From CAG-1138 sp964495385 (lineage in GTDB: Bacteria; Bacillota; Clostridia; Christensenellales; CAG-917): a stretch of DNA of 64,000 nucleotides. The position numbers and the translations under genes were made by a program. The stretch's first letter is position 1; the number at the start of each line of letters is the position of its first letter. Positions 1-7,472 of the stretch are shown piece after piece. The stretch is taken from assembly GCA_964495385.1 (NCBI GenBank), contig CAZBVO010000006.1:21945-85944 (forward strand), given 5' to 3'. The notes beneath the pieces are model-generated. The model was not told where the DNA came from and did not search any database. It was given only the letters and a program-made list of their open reading frames with translations.

Positions 1-1
1 G

Positions 2-541
2 GAACTCGTTAAGGACGCTCAGAAAGTCGTTGTCATCGGCGGCGGCGTTGTAGGTGCCGAAACGGCTTACATGCTTCGTTGGGAACTCGATAAGGACGTA
101 AAAGTCGTCGAAATGGACAAATATATCATGAACCATGCTTGCACCGCAAACCGTGGTCACATCATTCACTACCTCGAGGAAGGCGGCGTGGAACTTTTGA
201 ACTGCACCAGACTTCTGAAGGTTGAATCCGACGGCGTTTTGGTCAGCCAGAACACCCACAAAAACGTTCCGGACCCGTATCTTACCTGGAGCCCTATCCT
301 TCCTGAAAACGTCGAGAATCCTTTGGATGCTCTCCGTCCTTTGAAGAACGTTCCGGTTGAAAGAAAGATTCCTGCCGACATCGTTGTCGTGGCTGCAGGC
401 GTTAAGAGCCTTAACGAGCTTTACTTCGAGTGCGTTAAAGAACATGCCGCAACCGAGATTTACAACATCGGCGACAGTCTGAAAGGCGCAAGAGTATTCG
501 AGGCGGTTCGCGCTTCCTACCGTAAGTGCCGCAACATTTAA
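2..541 (+). CDS. NADH:flavin oxidoreductase / 2-enoate reductase-type protein, C-terminal part (5' truncated)
   Basis: The gene enters from beyond the left edge and stays open in frame 2 from the first complete codon, so only the last 179 residues are seen. They begin at a Rossmann nucleotide-binding motif (VVVIGGGVVGAETA), as in the second dinucleotide-binding domain at the C-terminus of the old yellow enzyme/2,4-dienoyl-CoA reductase family. The typical late segment follows (DIVVVAAGVKSLNEL, then YNIGDSLKGARVFEAVR). Such enzymes use FMN, FAD and usually an Fe-S cluster to reduce activated C=C bonds. The aconitase-X large subunit starts 11 bp downstream, so the two are probably one catabolic operon. 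The substrate cannot be inferred, and the N-terminal TIM barrel is outside the window. Confidence 0.8.
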   Translation, partial: ELVKDAQKVVVIGGGVVGAETAYMLRWELDKDVKVVEMDKYIMNHACTANRGHIIHYLEEGGVELLNCTRLLKVESDGVLVSQNTHKNVPDPYLTWSPILPENVENPLDALRPLKNVPVERKIPADIVVVAAGVKSLNELYFECVKEHAATEIYNIGDSLKGARVFEAVRASYRKCRNI

Positions 542-552
542 CGAGGTGAAAT

Positions 553-1848
553 ATGGAATTTAAGATGCATCTTACAGATGAACAACTTGCCATTTTGAAC
601 GGCTCGAAGGGCGAAGAAATGGCAAAGGTTATGAAAACGTTGGTTCAGTACGGCGAAACCTACGGCGCAGACAAGATGATTCCTGTCACCAGTGAATACG
701 GTCACCTTGTTACCAGTTTCGGCATCGGCGTTATGAAACCTGTTTTCGATTTGATGGACAAACTTATCGACTCCGGTTGCATCTCGGGCCAAAAATTCAG
801 CGTTGACCCGAGGCCGCTGGACTATAAAAACGTAAAAGTTAATCCGCTTCAAAAACTTATTTTCAACAAAATTATGTATTCCGCCCAAACCCGTTACGAA
901 GGGCAGCTTGAAAAAATGGGCTTGCTCAGCCCGGACGCTTTCACTTGCGCCTGCTACTTCGACGAAATCGGCAATACGCCTAAAAAAGGCGACGTGCTGA
1001 GCTGGGCCGAATCGTCCGCCGTCGTGTACGCAAACAGCGTACTCGGCGCAAGATGCAACCGAAACAGCGGTATAATCGAGCTGTTCGGTTCAATCGCGGG
1101 TTACGTGCCTGATTTCGGTTTCACCACCGACGAAGGCCGAAAAGCAACTTGGGTTGTCGAAATCAAAACCACCAAAAAACCTGTTGCACAGCTTTTGGGC
1201 AGCGCAATCGGCATGAAGGTTATGGAAGAAGTTCCGTACGTCATCGGCCTTGACAAATGGCTTGGCAACGAACTTAACGACGAAGTTAAAGATTACCTTA
1301 AGGACTTCGGCGCAGCCACCGCATCTAACGGCGCAGTCGGTTTGTATCACATCGACGGCCTCACTCCGGAAGCGGTAGAACAGGGCAGAAACCTTGTTAA
1401 AGAGGGCGCAAAAGTTTACGTTATCGACGATGCCGAACTTCAAAGGGTGTACGACAACTATCCTGTCATCTGGAAGAACAAGGACGCAAAACCTACCTTG
1501 GCTTTCATCGGATGCCCGCATTTGTCGCTCAGTCAAATCAAGGATTGGACGCACGTTCTGGAGGCCGAACTTAAGGCAGCCGGCAACGACAAGGTTCAAA
1601 TCCGCACGGTCATGACTTGCCCTCCTGCGGTTGAAGCGAAGTTCAAAGAGTCGGCCGAGTACGCTAAACTTATCGCCATGGGCGTTAAGGTCAGCAACAT
1701 CTGCCCGCTTATGTATATGAACAATCCGCTTTGCGCAAGCAAGCCTGTTATAACTTGCAGCAACAAACTCAGAACCTACACCACCGCTCGTTACTACAAC
1801 CCTGAAGAGTTGGCAAAATACGTCGCTACAGGCAAGGAGGTAAGATAG
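553..1848 (+). CDS. Aconitase X, large (catalytic) subunit
   Basis: The 431-residue protein matches the aconitase-X catalytic domain (DUF521 family). Family members are Fe-S dehydratases acting on hydroxy acids, for example cis-3-hydroxy-L-proline dehydratase in bacteria and phosphomevalonate dehydratase in archaea. Seen here: SWAESSAVVYANSVLGARCNR, typical of the family, and cysteines that could hold the cluster (GCPH, TCPPAVE, NICPLMY). The small subunit follows after one base, so the enzyme is a two-subunit type. The start has a GAGGTG ribosome-binding site at 543-548; a second in-frame ATG lies four codons later. The flavoprotein upstream suggests a dehydration step coupled to an enoate reduction. 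The substrate is unknown. Confidence 0.85.
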   Translation: MEFKMHLTDEQLAILNGSKGEEMAKVMKTLVQYGETYGADKMIPVTSEYGHLVTSFGIGVMKPVFDLMDKLIDSGCISGQKFSVDPRPLDYKNVKVNPLQKLIFNKIMYSAQTRYEGQLEKMGLLSPDAFTCACYFDEIGNTPKKGDVLSWAESSAVVYANSVLGARCNRNSGIIELFGSIAGYVPDFGFTTDEGRKATWVVEIKTTKKPVAQLLGSAIGMKVMEEVPYVIGLDKWLGNELNDEVKDYLKDFGAATASNGAVGLYHIDGLTPEAVEQGRNLVKEGAKVYVIDDAELQRVYDNYPVIWKNKDAKPTLAFIGCPHLSLSQIKDWTHVLEAELKAAGNDKVQIRTVMTCPPAVEAKFKESAEYAKLIAMGVKVSNICPLMYMNNPLCASKPVITCSNKLRTYTTARYYNPEELAKYVATGKEVR

Positions 1849-1849
1849 T

Positions 1850-2290
1850 ATGAAATCGTTTAAAGGAAGAGTCGTAACTCCGGGAACCGTTAAGGCGGAA
1901 GCATTGGTTTCGCACGGCGGATTCAACACCCTTGCAAGTTATCAAAAAGCACTTATGTTCGGCGACAAAGAAGCAAAATGCAACGACCAGAACAATGCGG
2001 ATCTTTACGGAAAAGCTATGTTCGGAAAGGCTTTGTGCTTGCCGCAAACGATCGGTTCCACCACCGGCGGTATGGTTTTGTTCTGCGCCGTTCAGATGGG
2101 CAGAGGTCCTGCTTGCATGCTGTTCAGCAAGGAAATCGACAGTCTTGCCGCGGCAGGCGCCATTTTGGCCGACAACTGGGCAGACGCAAAAATGCCTACC
2201 ATCGACAAGCTTGGCGACGAGTTTTTGGAGGCAGTCAAAACAGGTGACGTCATCGAAGTTTTGGAAGACGGTACCGTAAACGTTTATTAA
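1850..2290 (+). CDS. Aconitase X, small (swivel) subunit
   Basis: The 146-residue protein matches the DUF126 family, the swivelling domain that closes over the aconitase-X active site. The hallmark LPQTIGSTTGGMV (substrate-binding Ser/Thr loop) and the alanine-rich SLAAAGAILADNWAD helix are present. The ATG lies one base after the stop of the large subunit and is preceded by GGAGG, so the two subunits are probably translationally coupled and made in equal amounts. A strong intrinsic terminator follows the stop, so this gene ends the operon. Confidence 0.85.
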   Translation: MKSFKGRVVTPGTVKAEALVSHGGFNTLASYQKALMFGDKEAKCNDQNNADLYGKAMFGKALCLPQTIGSTTGGMVLFCAVQMGRGPACMLFSKEIDSLAAAGAILADNWADAKMPTIDKLGDEFLEAVKTGDVIEVLEDGTVNVY

Positions 2291-2308
2291 AAACAAACAC
2301 GCTTTAAG

Positions 2309-2338
2309 CAAACGAACCCGTTTGGGTTCGTTTGTTTT
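2309..2338 (+). terminator. Intrinsic terminator after aconitase X
   Basis: A perfect 11-bp stem (2309-2319 with 2324-2334) closes a GTTT loop and is followed by a T tract. It ends the flavoprotein/aconitase-X transcript. Confidence 0.85.
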
Positions 2339-2386
2339 AGTTTAAGGCAAAATCGGCGACGGGGAAGCGGTATTTTCGGCAATGAT

Positions 2387-2415
2387 TTGACATATTGTTT
2401 CGAATAAAGTATAAT
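2387..2415 (+). promoter_or_regulatory. Sigma-A promoter of the FGGY kinase
   Basis: Both hexamers are perfect consensus, TTGACA at 2387-2392 and TATAAT at 2410-2415, with a 17-bp spacer. The predicted leader carries a GC-only-closed hairpin (TCGCGC 2431-2436 with GCGCGA 2443-2448) just before the Shine-Dalgarno sequence. Confidence 0.85.
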
Positions 2416-2460
2416 AAATGTATTCTATATTCGCGCAAACGTGCGCGAGGCGGAGGAATA

Positions 2461-4092
2461 ATGGATAAAAAACCGTACGTTATAGCCTATGATTTCGGCA
2501 CGCAAAGCATCCGCGCGCTGATTTTCGACAACAAAGGAAACACTATAGGCAAGGTTAAAAATAATTTTAAACCGGCTTATTACAGCCGTCAGCCGGGCTG
2601 GGCTGAGCAGGATGCCGAATTTTATTGGCAAAAACTTTGCGAGGCTTCTTTAAAATTAAAGGATGAAGTCGGCGAGGAAATTTGGAGCGGTATCGGTGCC
2701 GCATCCGTCACCACTTTCCGTGATTCGGCCGTATGTTGGGACAAGGACAACAACGTCATCCGTCCTATCGTTTTGTATTTGGACAGCCGCCGTTGTCATC
2801 ACGCCGAGGAAGGCATTCCGTTTTTGACTAAAGTCATATACAGAATTGTAGGTATGTACAACACCGCAGTTATGCAACGCGAAGCGACAATTTGCAATTG
2901 GATGAAACAAGACGAGCCTGAAACGTGGGCAAAAACGGCAAAATATACGCAGTTCAGCGCCTACATAAATTACCGCTTTTTGGGCAAACTTTGCGACAGC
3001 ACGGCATCGATGGTCGGGCATTTTCCGTTTGATTACAAGAAAAAAACTTGGCAAAAAAAGCATGCTTTGACTCGTTGTTTGTTCGATTGCACAGACGAGC
3101 AGATGGTCGATTTGTATCCGCCGTGCAGCGAGATGGGCAAAATAACCGCCCAAGCCGCCAAAGACACCGGGCTTCCGGAGGGGTTGCCGTTTATCGCCGC
3201 AGGAAGCGACAAAGGTTGCGAAACTCTCGGCACGGGCTGCGTTGGCCACGACGTTGCAAGCGTCAGCCTCGGGACGGCCGCATCCGTTCAGTTGACAACG
3301 GACAAACACGTAAGCCCAAGCGCGTTTATGCCGGCATATCCGTCGGTTTATGCGGACAAATTTAACCCTGAAACCATAGTTTTTAGAGGTTACTGGATGG
3401 TAACCTGGTTCAAAAACGAGTTTGCGACAAAGGAAGTCGAGGAGGCAACACGACTGGGAATTTCTCCGGAGGAATTGCTTGACAAGCGTCTGTCGGAAGT
3501 TCCTGTCGGCAGTCAGGGGCTTATTCTTCAACCGTATTGGTCGCCGGGCGTGAAAACTCCGGAAGCAAAAGGTTGCATCCTCGGGTTCAGCGACGTACAC
3601 AGCCGCATCCACCTTTATAGGGCCATCATCGAAGGCATCGGTTTCGCTCTTTACGACGGCTTGCGCAGGATGGAAAAACGTGCAGGTTACAAAATCAAAC
3701 GCCTCACCGTTTCGGGCGGCGGAGCAAACAGCGATGCTATTTGTCAAATCACGGCAGACATTTCCGGCATGAAGGTGCAAAAAATTCAGACTTACGAAAC
3801 AAGTGCGCTGGGTTGCGCCATGGCGGCGTTTGTCGGGATGGGCGAGTTTGACAATTTGGAAGATGCCGTGCACGCAATGTCGCACGTCACTAAAGAATAC
3901 GCGCCAAACAGAGAAAATCACCGCATTTACCAGCAACTTTTTGACAGAGTATACAAAAAAATATACAAGGCAAACAAAAAGTTCTACACCGAAATTCGTG
4001 ACGTTTTGGGCGAATCGGCGCTGTCTGAATTTACTCAATCGGGCACTTCGGCCGACGGCAAAGTCGATTCGATCGATTTTTTGAAATTTTAA
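2461..4092 (+). CDS. FGGY-family carbohydrate kinase
   Basis: A 543-residue sugar kinase of the FGGY family, which phosphorylates a sugar or polyol with ATP. The N-terminal actin-like fold begins with YDFGTQSIRALIFD (phosphate-1 loop). LYLDSR is near residue 110, and the catalytic-domain motif AAGSDKGCETLGTG follows later. The C-terminal ATP site has TVSGGGANSDAICQITAD. The start at 2461 is chosen because GGCGGAGG (2449-2456) precedes it; the frame is open further upstream, but that part overlaps the promoter. The gene has its own consensus promoter and is bounded by terminators, so it is transcribed alone. The last 30 residues look like a non-conserved tail. The sugar cannot be named. Confidence 0.85.
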   Translation: MDKKPYVIAYDFGTQSIRALIFDNKGNTIGKVKNNFKPAYYSRQPGWAEQDAEFYWQKLCEASLKLKDEVGEEIWSGIGAASVTTFRDSAVCWDKDNNVIRPIVLYLDSRRCHHAEEGIPFLTKVIYRIVGMYNTAVMQREATICNWMKQDEPETWAKTAKYTQFSAYINYRFLGKLCDSTASMVGHFPFDYKKKTWQKKHALTRCLFDCTDEQMVDLYPPCSEMGKITAQAAKDTGLPEGLPFIAAGSDKGCETLGTGCVGHDVASVSLGTAASVQLTTDKHVSPSAFMPAYPSVYADKFNPETIVFRGYWMVTWFKNEFATKEVEEATRLGISPEELLDKRLSEVPVGSQGLILQPYWSPGVKTPEAKGCILGFSDVHSRIHLYRAIIEGIGFALYDGLRRMEKRAGYKIKRLTVSGGGANSDAICQITADISGMKVQKIQTYETSALGCAMAAFVGMGEFDNLEDAVHAMSHVTKEYAPNRENHRIYQQLFDRVYKKIYKANKKFYTEIRDVLGESALSEFTQSGTSADGKVDSIDFLKF

Positions 4093-4103
4093 AGTTTAAA
4101 ACA

Positions 4104-4136
4104 AAAAAACAGACCGCTGCTTGCGGTCTGTTTTTG
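4104..4136. terminator. Bidirectional terminator between the FGGY kinase and spoVG
   Basis: A 9-bp GC-rich stem (4109-4117 with 4123-4131) is flanked by an A tract on the left and a T tract on the right. It can therefore end the kinase transcript on + and the spoVG transcript on -. Confidence 0.8.
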
Positions 4137-4183
4137 TATGGGGATCGTTTAAACAATGAAAAATTTGGCTTTTTTTTAGTTTT

Positions 4184-4456
4184 TTATTCCTGTGAGTTGG
4201 CGAGAGCTTCGGCATAGGCTGCCAAAATTTTCCCTTTAAGTTCCTCGCGGATTTCGGAATTTATCGGATGTGCAATGTCCTTAAATTCGCCGTCCGGAGT
4301 TTTGCGTGACGGCATTGCGATAAAGTCGCCGTCTGCGCCGGCGATTATTTTGATGTCATGGACGGCAAAGCAGTCATCGATTATTATGCTTGCAACCGCT
4401 TTAAGTTTCGTGTCGTCTTTTTTGATAAGTCTTATTCTGATATCGGATATTTTCAT
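4184..4456 (-). CDS. spoVG: SpoVG family regulator
   Basis: The 90-residue protein is a clear SpoVG: MKISDIRIRL at the start, IIIDDCFAVHDIKII, and the conserved FIAMPSRKTPDGEFKDIAHPI segment. SpoVG is a small nucleic-acid-binding regulator that affects septation and sporulation in Bacillus and virulence genes in other Firmicutes; it also occurs in non-sporulating species. AAAGGAG precedes the ATG. It is divergent from murC across 146 bp that contain a 10-bp direct repeat. Its presence alone does not prove sporulation. Confidence 0.95.
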   Translation of the reverse strand: MKISDIRIRLIKKDDTKLKAVASIIIDDCFAVHDIKIIAGADGDFIAMPSRKTPDGEFKDIAHPINSEIREELKGKILAAYAEALANSQE

Positions 4457-4539
4457 AAATGACTCCTTTCTGTTTTTAACATCTACATTTTAGCACCTAA
4501 AAATACGCATTGCATTAAAATATTCTTAAATTTCCGACA

Positions 4540-4569
4540 AATTTGCCCGTTGTGTATACAATTTGCCCG
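4540..4569. repeat. Direct repeat, 10 bp with 20-bp period, in the spoVG-murC intergenic region
   Basis: AATTTGCCCG occurs at 4540-4549 and again at 4560-4569, exactly 20 bp apart (about two helical turns). A -10-like TACAAT (4557-4562) overlaps the start of the second copy. This is a candidate operator with no known binding protein. Confidence 0.5.
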
Positions 4570-4590
4570 AACATTTTTTAAATTAAAAAA

Positions 4591-4596
4591 TATATT
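4591..4596 (+). promoter_or_regulatory. -10 element of murC, implying a leaderless mRNA
   Basis: TATATT ends six bases before the murC ATG and no Shine-Dalgarno sequence lies between. Transcription would start at or next to the ATG. There is no convincing -35 hexamer. Confidence 0.45.
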
Positions 4597-4602
4597 GAAT
4601 GT

Positions 4603-5943
4603 ATGAACGGAAAAATACATTTTATCGGTGCGGGCGGGGCAAGCATCAGCGTGCTGGTCAGAATTGCAAAAAGCTTGGGAGCGGAGGTTTCGGCTTGCGA
4701 CCGAGTTTTTGGCAGTAGAATCGAAAAACTTAAAGCCGAAGGATACGACGTCTACGTCGGGCATCGCCCGGAAGCGGTTGCGGGGGCAACGGAAGTTGTG
4801 TATTCTGGGGCCGTACCTAAAGAAAACGTCGAAATTAAGGCCGCCGAAAAACTGGGGATAAAAACAACCGAGCGAGGCGAGTTTTTGGGACGGCTATCTA
4901 AAAGCTTCGACCGGACAGTGGCCGTTGCCGGAACGCACGGAAAAACGACGGTATCCGGATTGATTGCTTCCTGTTACCGTGCCGCAGGGCAAAATTTTTG
5001 TGCCCACGTCGGCGGAGACGTTGTGGATTTTGACGGCGGTTTTTATTTTTCGGGAACGGACACGTTGGTTACCGAGGCGTGCGAGTACCGAAAAAGTTTT
5101 TTGAGTTTGCATCCGTCCGTTGCAGTGGTTTTGAACGTCGAGCCCGATCATTCGGACACCTATGCAAACCGCGACGAATTGTTCGCTTCGTTCGAGCGTT
5201 TTGTCGGCAACGCTTTTTCGTCGGGAGGTATTGCGGTGATGCCCCTTAGCGACAAATTTTATCATATGCACAAGTGGGCAGACGGCGAAGTGTTGACGTA
5301 CGGAATCGGTGGCGGTGCCGACGTATGCGCCGAAAACTTTTGCCTTATAAACGGCAAACCGAGTTTTGATGCGGTGGTTTTCGGGAAGCATTACGGGCAC
5401 GTCGACTGCGCCCTTTTCGGGGAACACAATGCAATGAATGCACTTGCGTGCATAGCCGCTTGTGTGCATGAAAACATAGATAAATATGCTGTTTTGAACA
5501 CATTAACATCTTTTCGCGGCATCAAATGCAGATATGAACATATTTGCACGGTAAACGGCAATTCGGTTGTTTCGGACTATGCACATCACCCTTCCGAGAT
5601 AGCGGCACTTGTGCGTACGGCACGCACGGAAGGCAAAAAAACCGTGCTGTGTTTTCAGCCGCACACCTATATGCGAACCGCCGCTTTGTTTGACGGTTTT
5701 GTGTCGGCGCTGTCGGAGGCCGACGAGATTTTTTTGGTGAAAACCTATTCGGTGAGGGAAGGGGCGGAACTGTCGCACATGGACCAAAAGCTGTTTGACG
5801 CACTGCCTTCAAAAAAGAAAAAGTGCCTGTGCGCCGACGTTTGGGAGGCGGCAGAACGTATCAAATGCCTGCCTCCCGACAGTTGCACGGTGCTTACGGC
5901 AGGTGCCGGCGACATAACCGAGATAGGAAAATTTTTGCAATAA
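4603..5943 (+). CDS. murC: UDP-N-acetylmuramate--L-alanine ligase
   Basis: MurC adds L-alanine to UDP-MurNAc with ATP in the cytoplasm, the first step of the peptidoglycan stem peptide. The 446-residue protein has the N-terminal UDP-binding Rossmann motif (HFIGAGGASISVL), the Mur-ligase P-loop GTHGKTT at residues 110-116, VLNVEPDHSDTY in the central domain, and YAHHPSEIAAL plus FQPHTYMR in the C-terminal domain. No ribosome-binding site precedes the ATG, and a -10-like box sits six bases upstream, so the mRNA may be leaderless. The gene is monocistronic: a terminator follows at once and the next gene is convergent. Confidence 0.95.
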   Translation: MNGKIHFIGAGGASISVLVRIAKSLGAEVSACDRVFGSRIEKLKAEGYDVYVGHRPEAVAGATEVVYSGAVPKENVEIKAAEKLGIKTTERGEFLGRLSKSFDRTVAVAGTHGKTTVSGLIASCYRAAGQNFCAHVGGDVVDFDGGFYFSGTDTLVTEACEYRKSFLSLHPSVAVVLNVEPDHSDTYANRDELFASFERFVGNAFSSGGIAVMPLSDKFYHMHKWADGEVLTYGIGGGADVCAENFCLINGKPSFDAVVFGKHYGHVDCALFGEHNAMNALACIAACVHENIDKYAVLNTLTSFRGIKCRYEHICTVNGNSVVSDYAHHPSEIAALVRTARTEGKKTVLCFQPHTYMRTAALFDGFVSALSEADEIFLVKTYSVREGAELSHMDQKLFDALPSKKKKCLCADVWEAAERIKCLPPDSCTVLTAGAGDITEIGKFLQ

Positions 5944-5947
5944 AAAA

Positions 5948-5972
5948 CCTCCGCCGAGCGGAGGTGTTTTTT
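5948..5972. terminator. Bidirectional terminator between murC and the MDR gene
   Basis: Stem CCTCCGC (5948-5954) pairs with GCGGAGG (5958-5964) around a CGA loop, with an A run before and a T run after. It serves the convergent genes on both sides. Confidence 0.85.
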
Positions 5973-6981
5973 AGCATTTGACCACAACTTTTTGATAAGG
6001 CGTTTTAGTTTCGACGGCCGCAAGCTCGGCCATTTTGCGAGGTACGTCCTCAAATTCGATTTCAACGTCCACAAGGCCGTCGGTCTGGATTGCATGGTTG
6101 GCAAGCAGGTTGATTGCCGAGTAAAATTCGCCGTAGCCGTTTTTGACGCCGATGACGGAAAGCTGTTTTTCCAAAACTTCGCAAAGGTTGAAATTGACGG
6201 TTGCGTTTTCCAAGTGGTGTCCGACCACAACCACGGTGCCAGTTTCTTTGGTTATGGTTGTAGCGTAATTCGGACTCATGCCGCCTCTTATTTCATACAC
6301 GCAGTACTCGGCCATTTCGCCGCCGGTGATTTGTTTGACGCGTTCGCCGACGTTTGCGCCGGTAGGGTTTATGGTGTAGTACACTCCGTAGCTTGCCGCC
6401 AAATCGAGTTTTGCCTGATCGGTGTCGATAAGCACCGGCACGATTTGATAGTAAAGCGCAAGCTGGGCGATGACGTTGCCCAAGGTGTTGGCCCCCAAAA
6501 TGGTGATATACTGTCCCTTTTCGACGTGCAACGCTTCTATTGCTTTTATGCCGAGAGCGATATATTCGGTAAAAAGGGCCGCATCGTCCGAAATGCCTTC
6601 CGGAAGGATGTAAGCTTTTTCATGCGGTACGGTGGCAAAATCTGCCAAAAAACCGTCGGTGTCCAAACCTCTTATTTTGACGTCCGGAGCCAGAACCCGT
6701 TTTTTGTTGTACGTCGTGTCCTCGTCCATATCGTACGGGCACAGAACAACCCTTTCGCCCTTTTGCAGGCCGGCCAGTTCGTTGGCTTCGCTGATTTGTC
6801 CCACGGCACTCATAACCGGCACGATAGGAAACATTGCGCCGCCAAGCCCTTTGTACAGTTCGAGGTCGGTGCATGCCAAAGATGCCCGATTGACTTTTAC
6901 TTTCACTTCGCCGGCATCAACCGAGCCGTCCAGTTCGACGAGCTTGAGTTCGCCTTTCGAAACAATTTGCCAAGCTTTCAT
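5971..6981 (-). CDS. Medium-chain dehydrogenase/reductase (alcohol-dehydrogenase fold), zinc sites degenerate
   Basis: The 336-residue protein has the MDR layout: a GroES-like N-terminal domain (SLACTDLELYKGLG), then a Rossmann domain with TILGANTLGNVIAQLA and a downstream acidic residue (LIDTDQAKLDLA). The usual GHE zinc motif is replaced by VMSAVG, and the four-cysteine structural zinc lobe is absent. It is therefore probably a zinc-independent reductase or a divergent sorbitol-dehydrogenase relative. The start at 6981 is preferred because AAGGGGAAT precedes it; an in-frame ATG 12 codons upstream has no such site. The substrate is unknown. The gene stands alone, divergent from rpmE. Confidence 0.75.
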   Translation of the reverse strand: MKAWQIVSKGELKLVELDGSVDAGEVKVKVNRASLACTDLELYKGLGGAMFPIVPVMSAVGQISEANELAGLQKGERVVLCPYDMDEDTTYNKKRVLAPDVKIRGLDTDGFLADFATVPHEKAYILPEGISDDAALFTEYIALGIKAIEALHVEKGQYITILGANTLGNVIAQLALYYQIVPVLIDTDQAKLDLAASYGVYYTINPTGANVGERVKQITGGEMAEYCVYEIRGGMSPNYATTITKETGTVVVVGHHLENATVNFNLCEVLEKQLSVIGVKNGYGEFYSAINLLANHAIQTDGLVDVEIEFEDVPRKMAELAAVETKTPYQKVVVKC

Positions 6982-7110
6982 ACGATTCCCCTTTGTCTGT
7001 TTTCCGAACGAAATCATTATAGCACACCTTGCGGGCTTTGTAAACGGATAATCGAAGGTTCTTAAAAAAAATAAATTTGTAAAAATTTTTAAAAAACGGG
7101 GCGTTTTTTG

Positions 7111-7139
7111 TTGACTAATAGTTTATTTATTCCTATAAT
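7111..7139 (+). promoter_or_regulatory. Sigma-A promoter of rpmE
   Basis: TTGACT (7111-7116) and TATAAT (7134-7139) with a 17-bp spacer, about 57 bp before the rpmE start. Confidence 0.8.
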
Positions 7140-7195
7140 TATAAAGCAAAATTGTGTAACTACGCGCGGCTGTTGCGGCGCAAACGGAGGTAAAA

Positions 7196-7405
7196 ATGCA
7201 AGAAAAAATTCATCCGGATTATCATGAGGTTACCGTGCAGTGCGCATGCGGTGCTTCTTTCAAGAGCGGTACCACCAAAAAAACCGACGTGATTAAAGTT
7301 GAAATCTGCAGCAACTGTCATCCATACTTCACCGGCAAGCAGAAACTGGTTGATACCGGCGGTCGTGTTGACAAGTTCAAGAAACGCTATAATCTTGACA
7401 AATAA
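7196..7405 (+). CDS. rpmE: 50S ribosomal protein L31, zinc-binding form
   Basis: The 69-residue protein is L31: MQEKIHPDYHEV at the N-terminus and the conserved YFTGKQKLVDTGGRVDKFKKRY at the C-terminus. Cysteines C16, C18, C38 and C41 (QCAC and CSNCHP) form the zinc site of the C+ paralogue, the type made when zinc is sufficient. A strong AACGGAGG site precedes the ATG, and a strong terminator follows 11 bp after the stop. Confidence 0.97.
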   Translation: MQEKIHPDYHEVTVQCACGASFKSGTTKKTDVIKVEICSNCHPYFTGKQKLVDTGGRVDKFKKRYNLDK

Positions 7406-7415
7406 CTGAAAATCG

Positions 7416-7451
7416 AAATGCAGAGTTTTGGTCTATAACTCTGCATTTTTT
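7416..7451 (+). terminator. Terminator after rpmE
   Basis: A 12-bp stem (7416-7427 with 7437-7448) is followed by six T. It lies just before the ribosome-binding site of the next gene, which may therefore be expressed partly by readthrough. Confidence 0.8.
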
Positions 7452-7472
7452 GTATTTCAAACGGAGAAAATT

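Noticed and set aside
2431..2448. GC hairpin before the FGGY kinase as a riboswitch
   Set aside because: It is a simple 6-bp stem with no aptamer-like conserved core; at most it affects translation start.
7428..7472. Earlier start for the DUF1385-PrmC protein
   Set aside because: These codons fall inside the rpmE terminator loop and arm and have no ribosome-binding site; the TTG at 7473 does.
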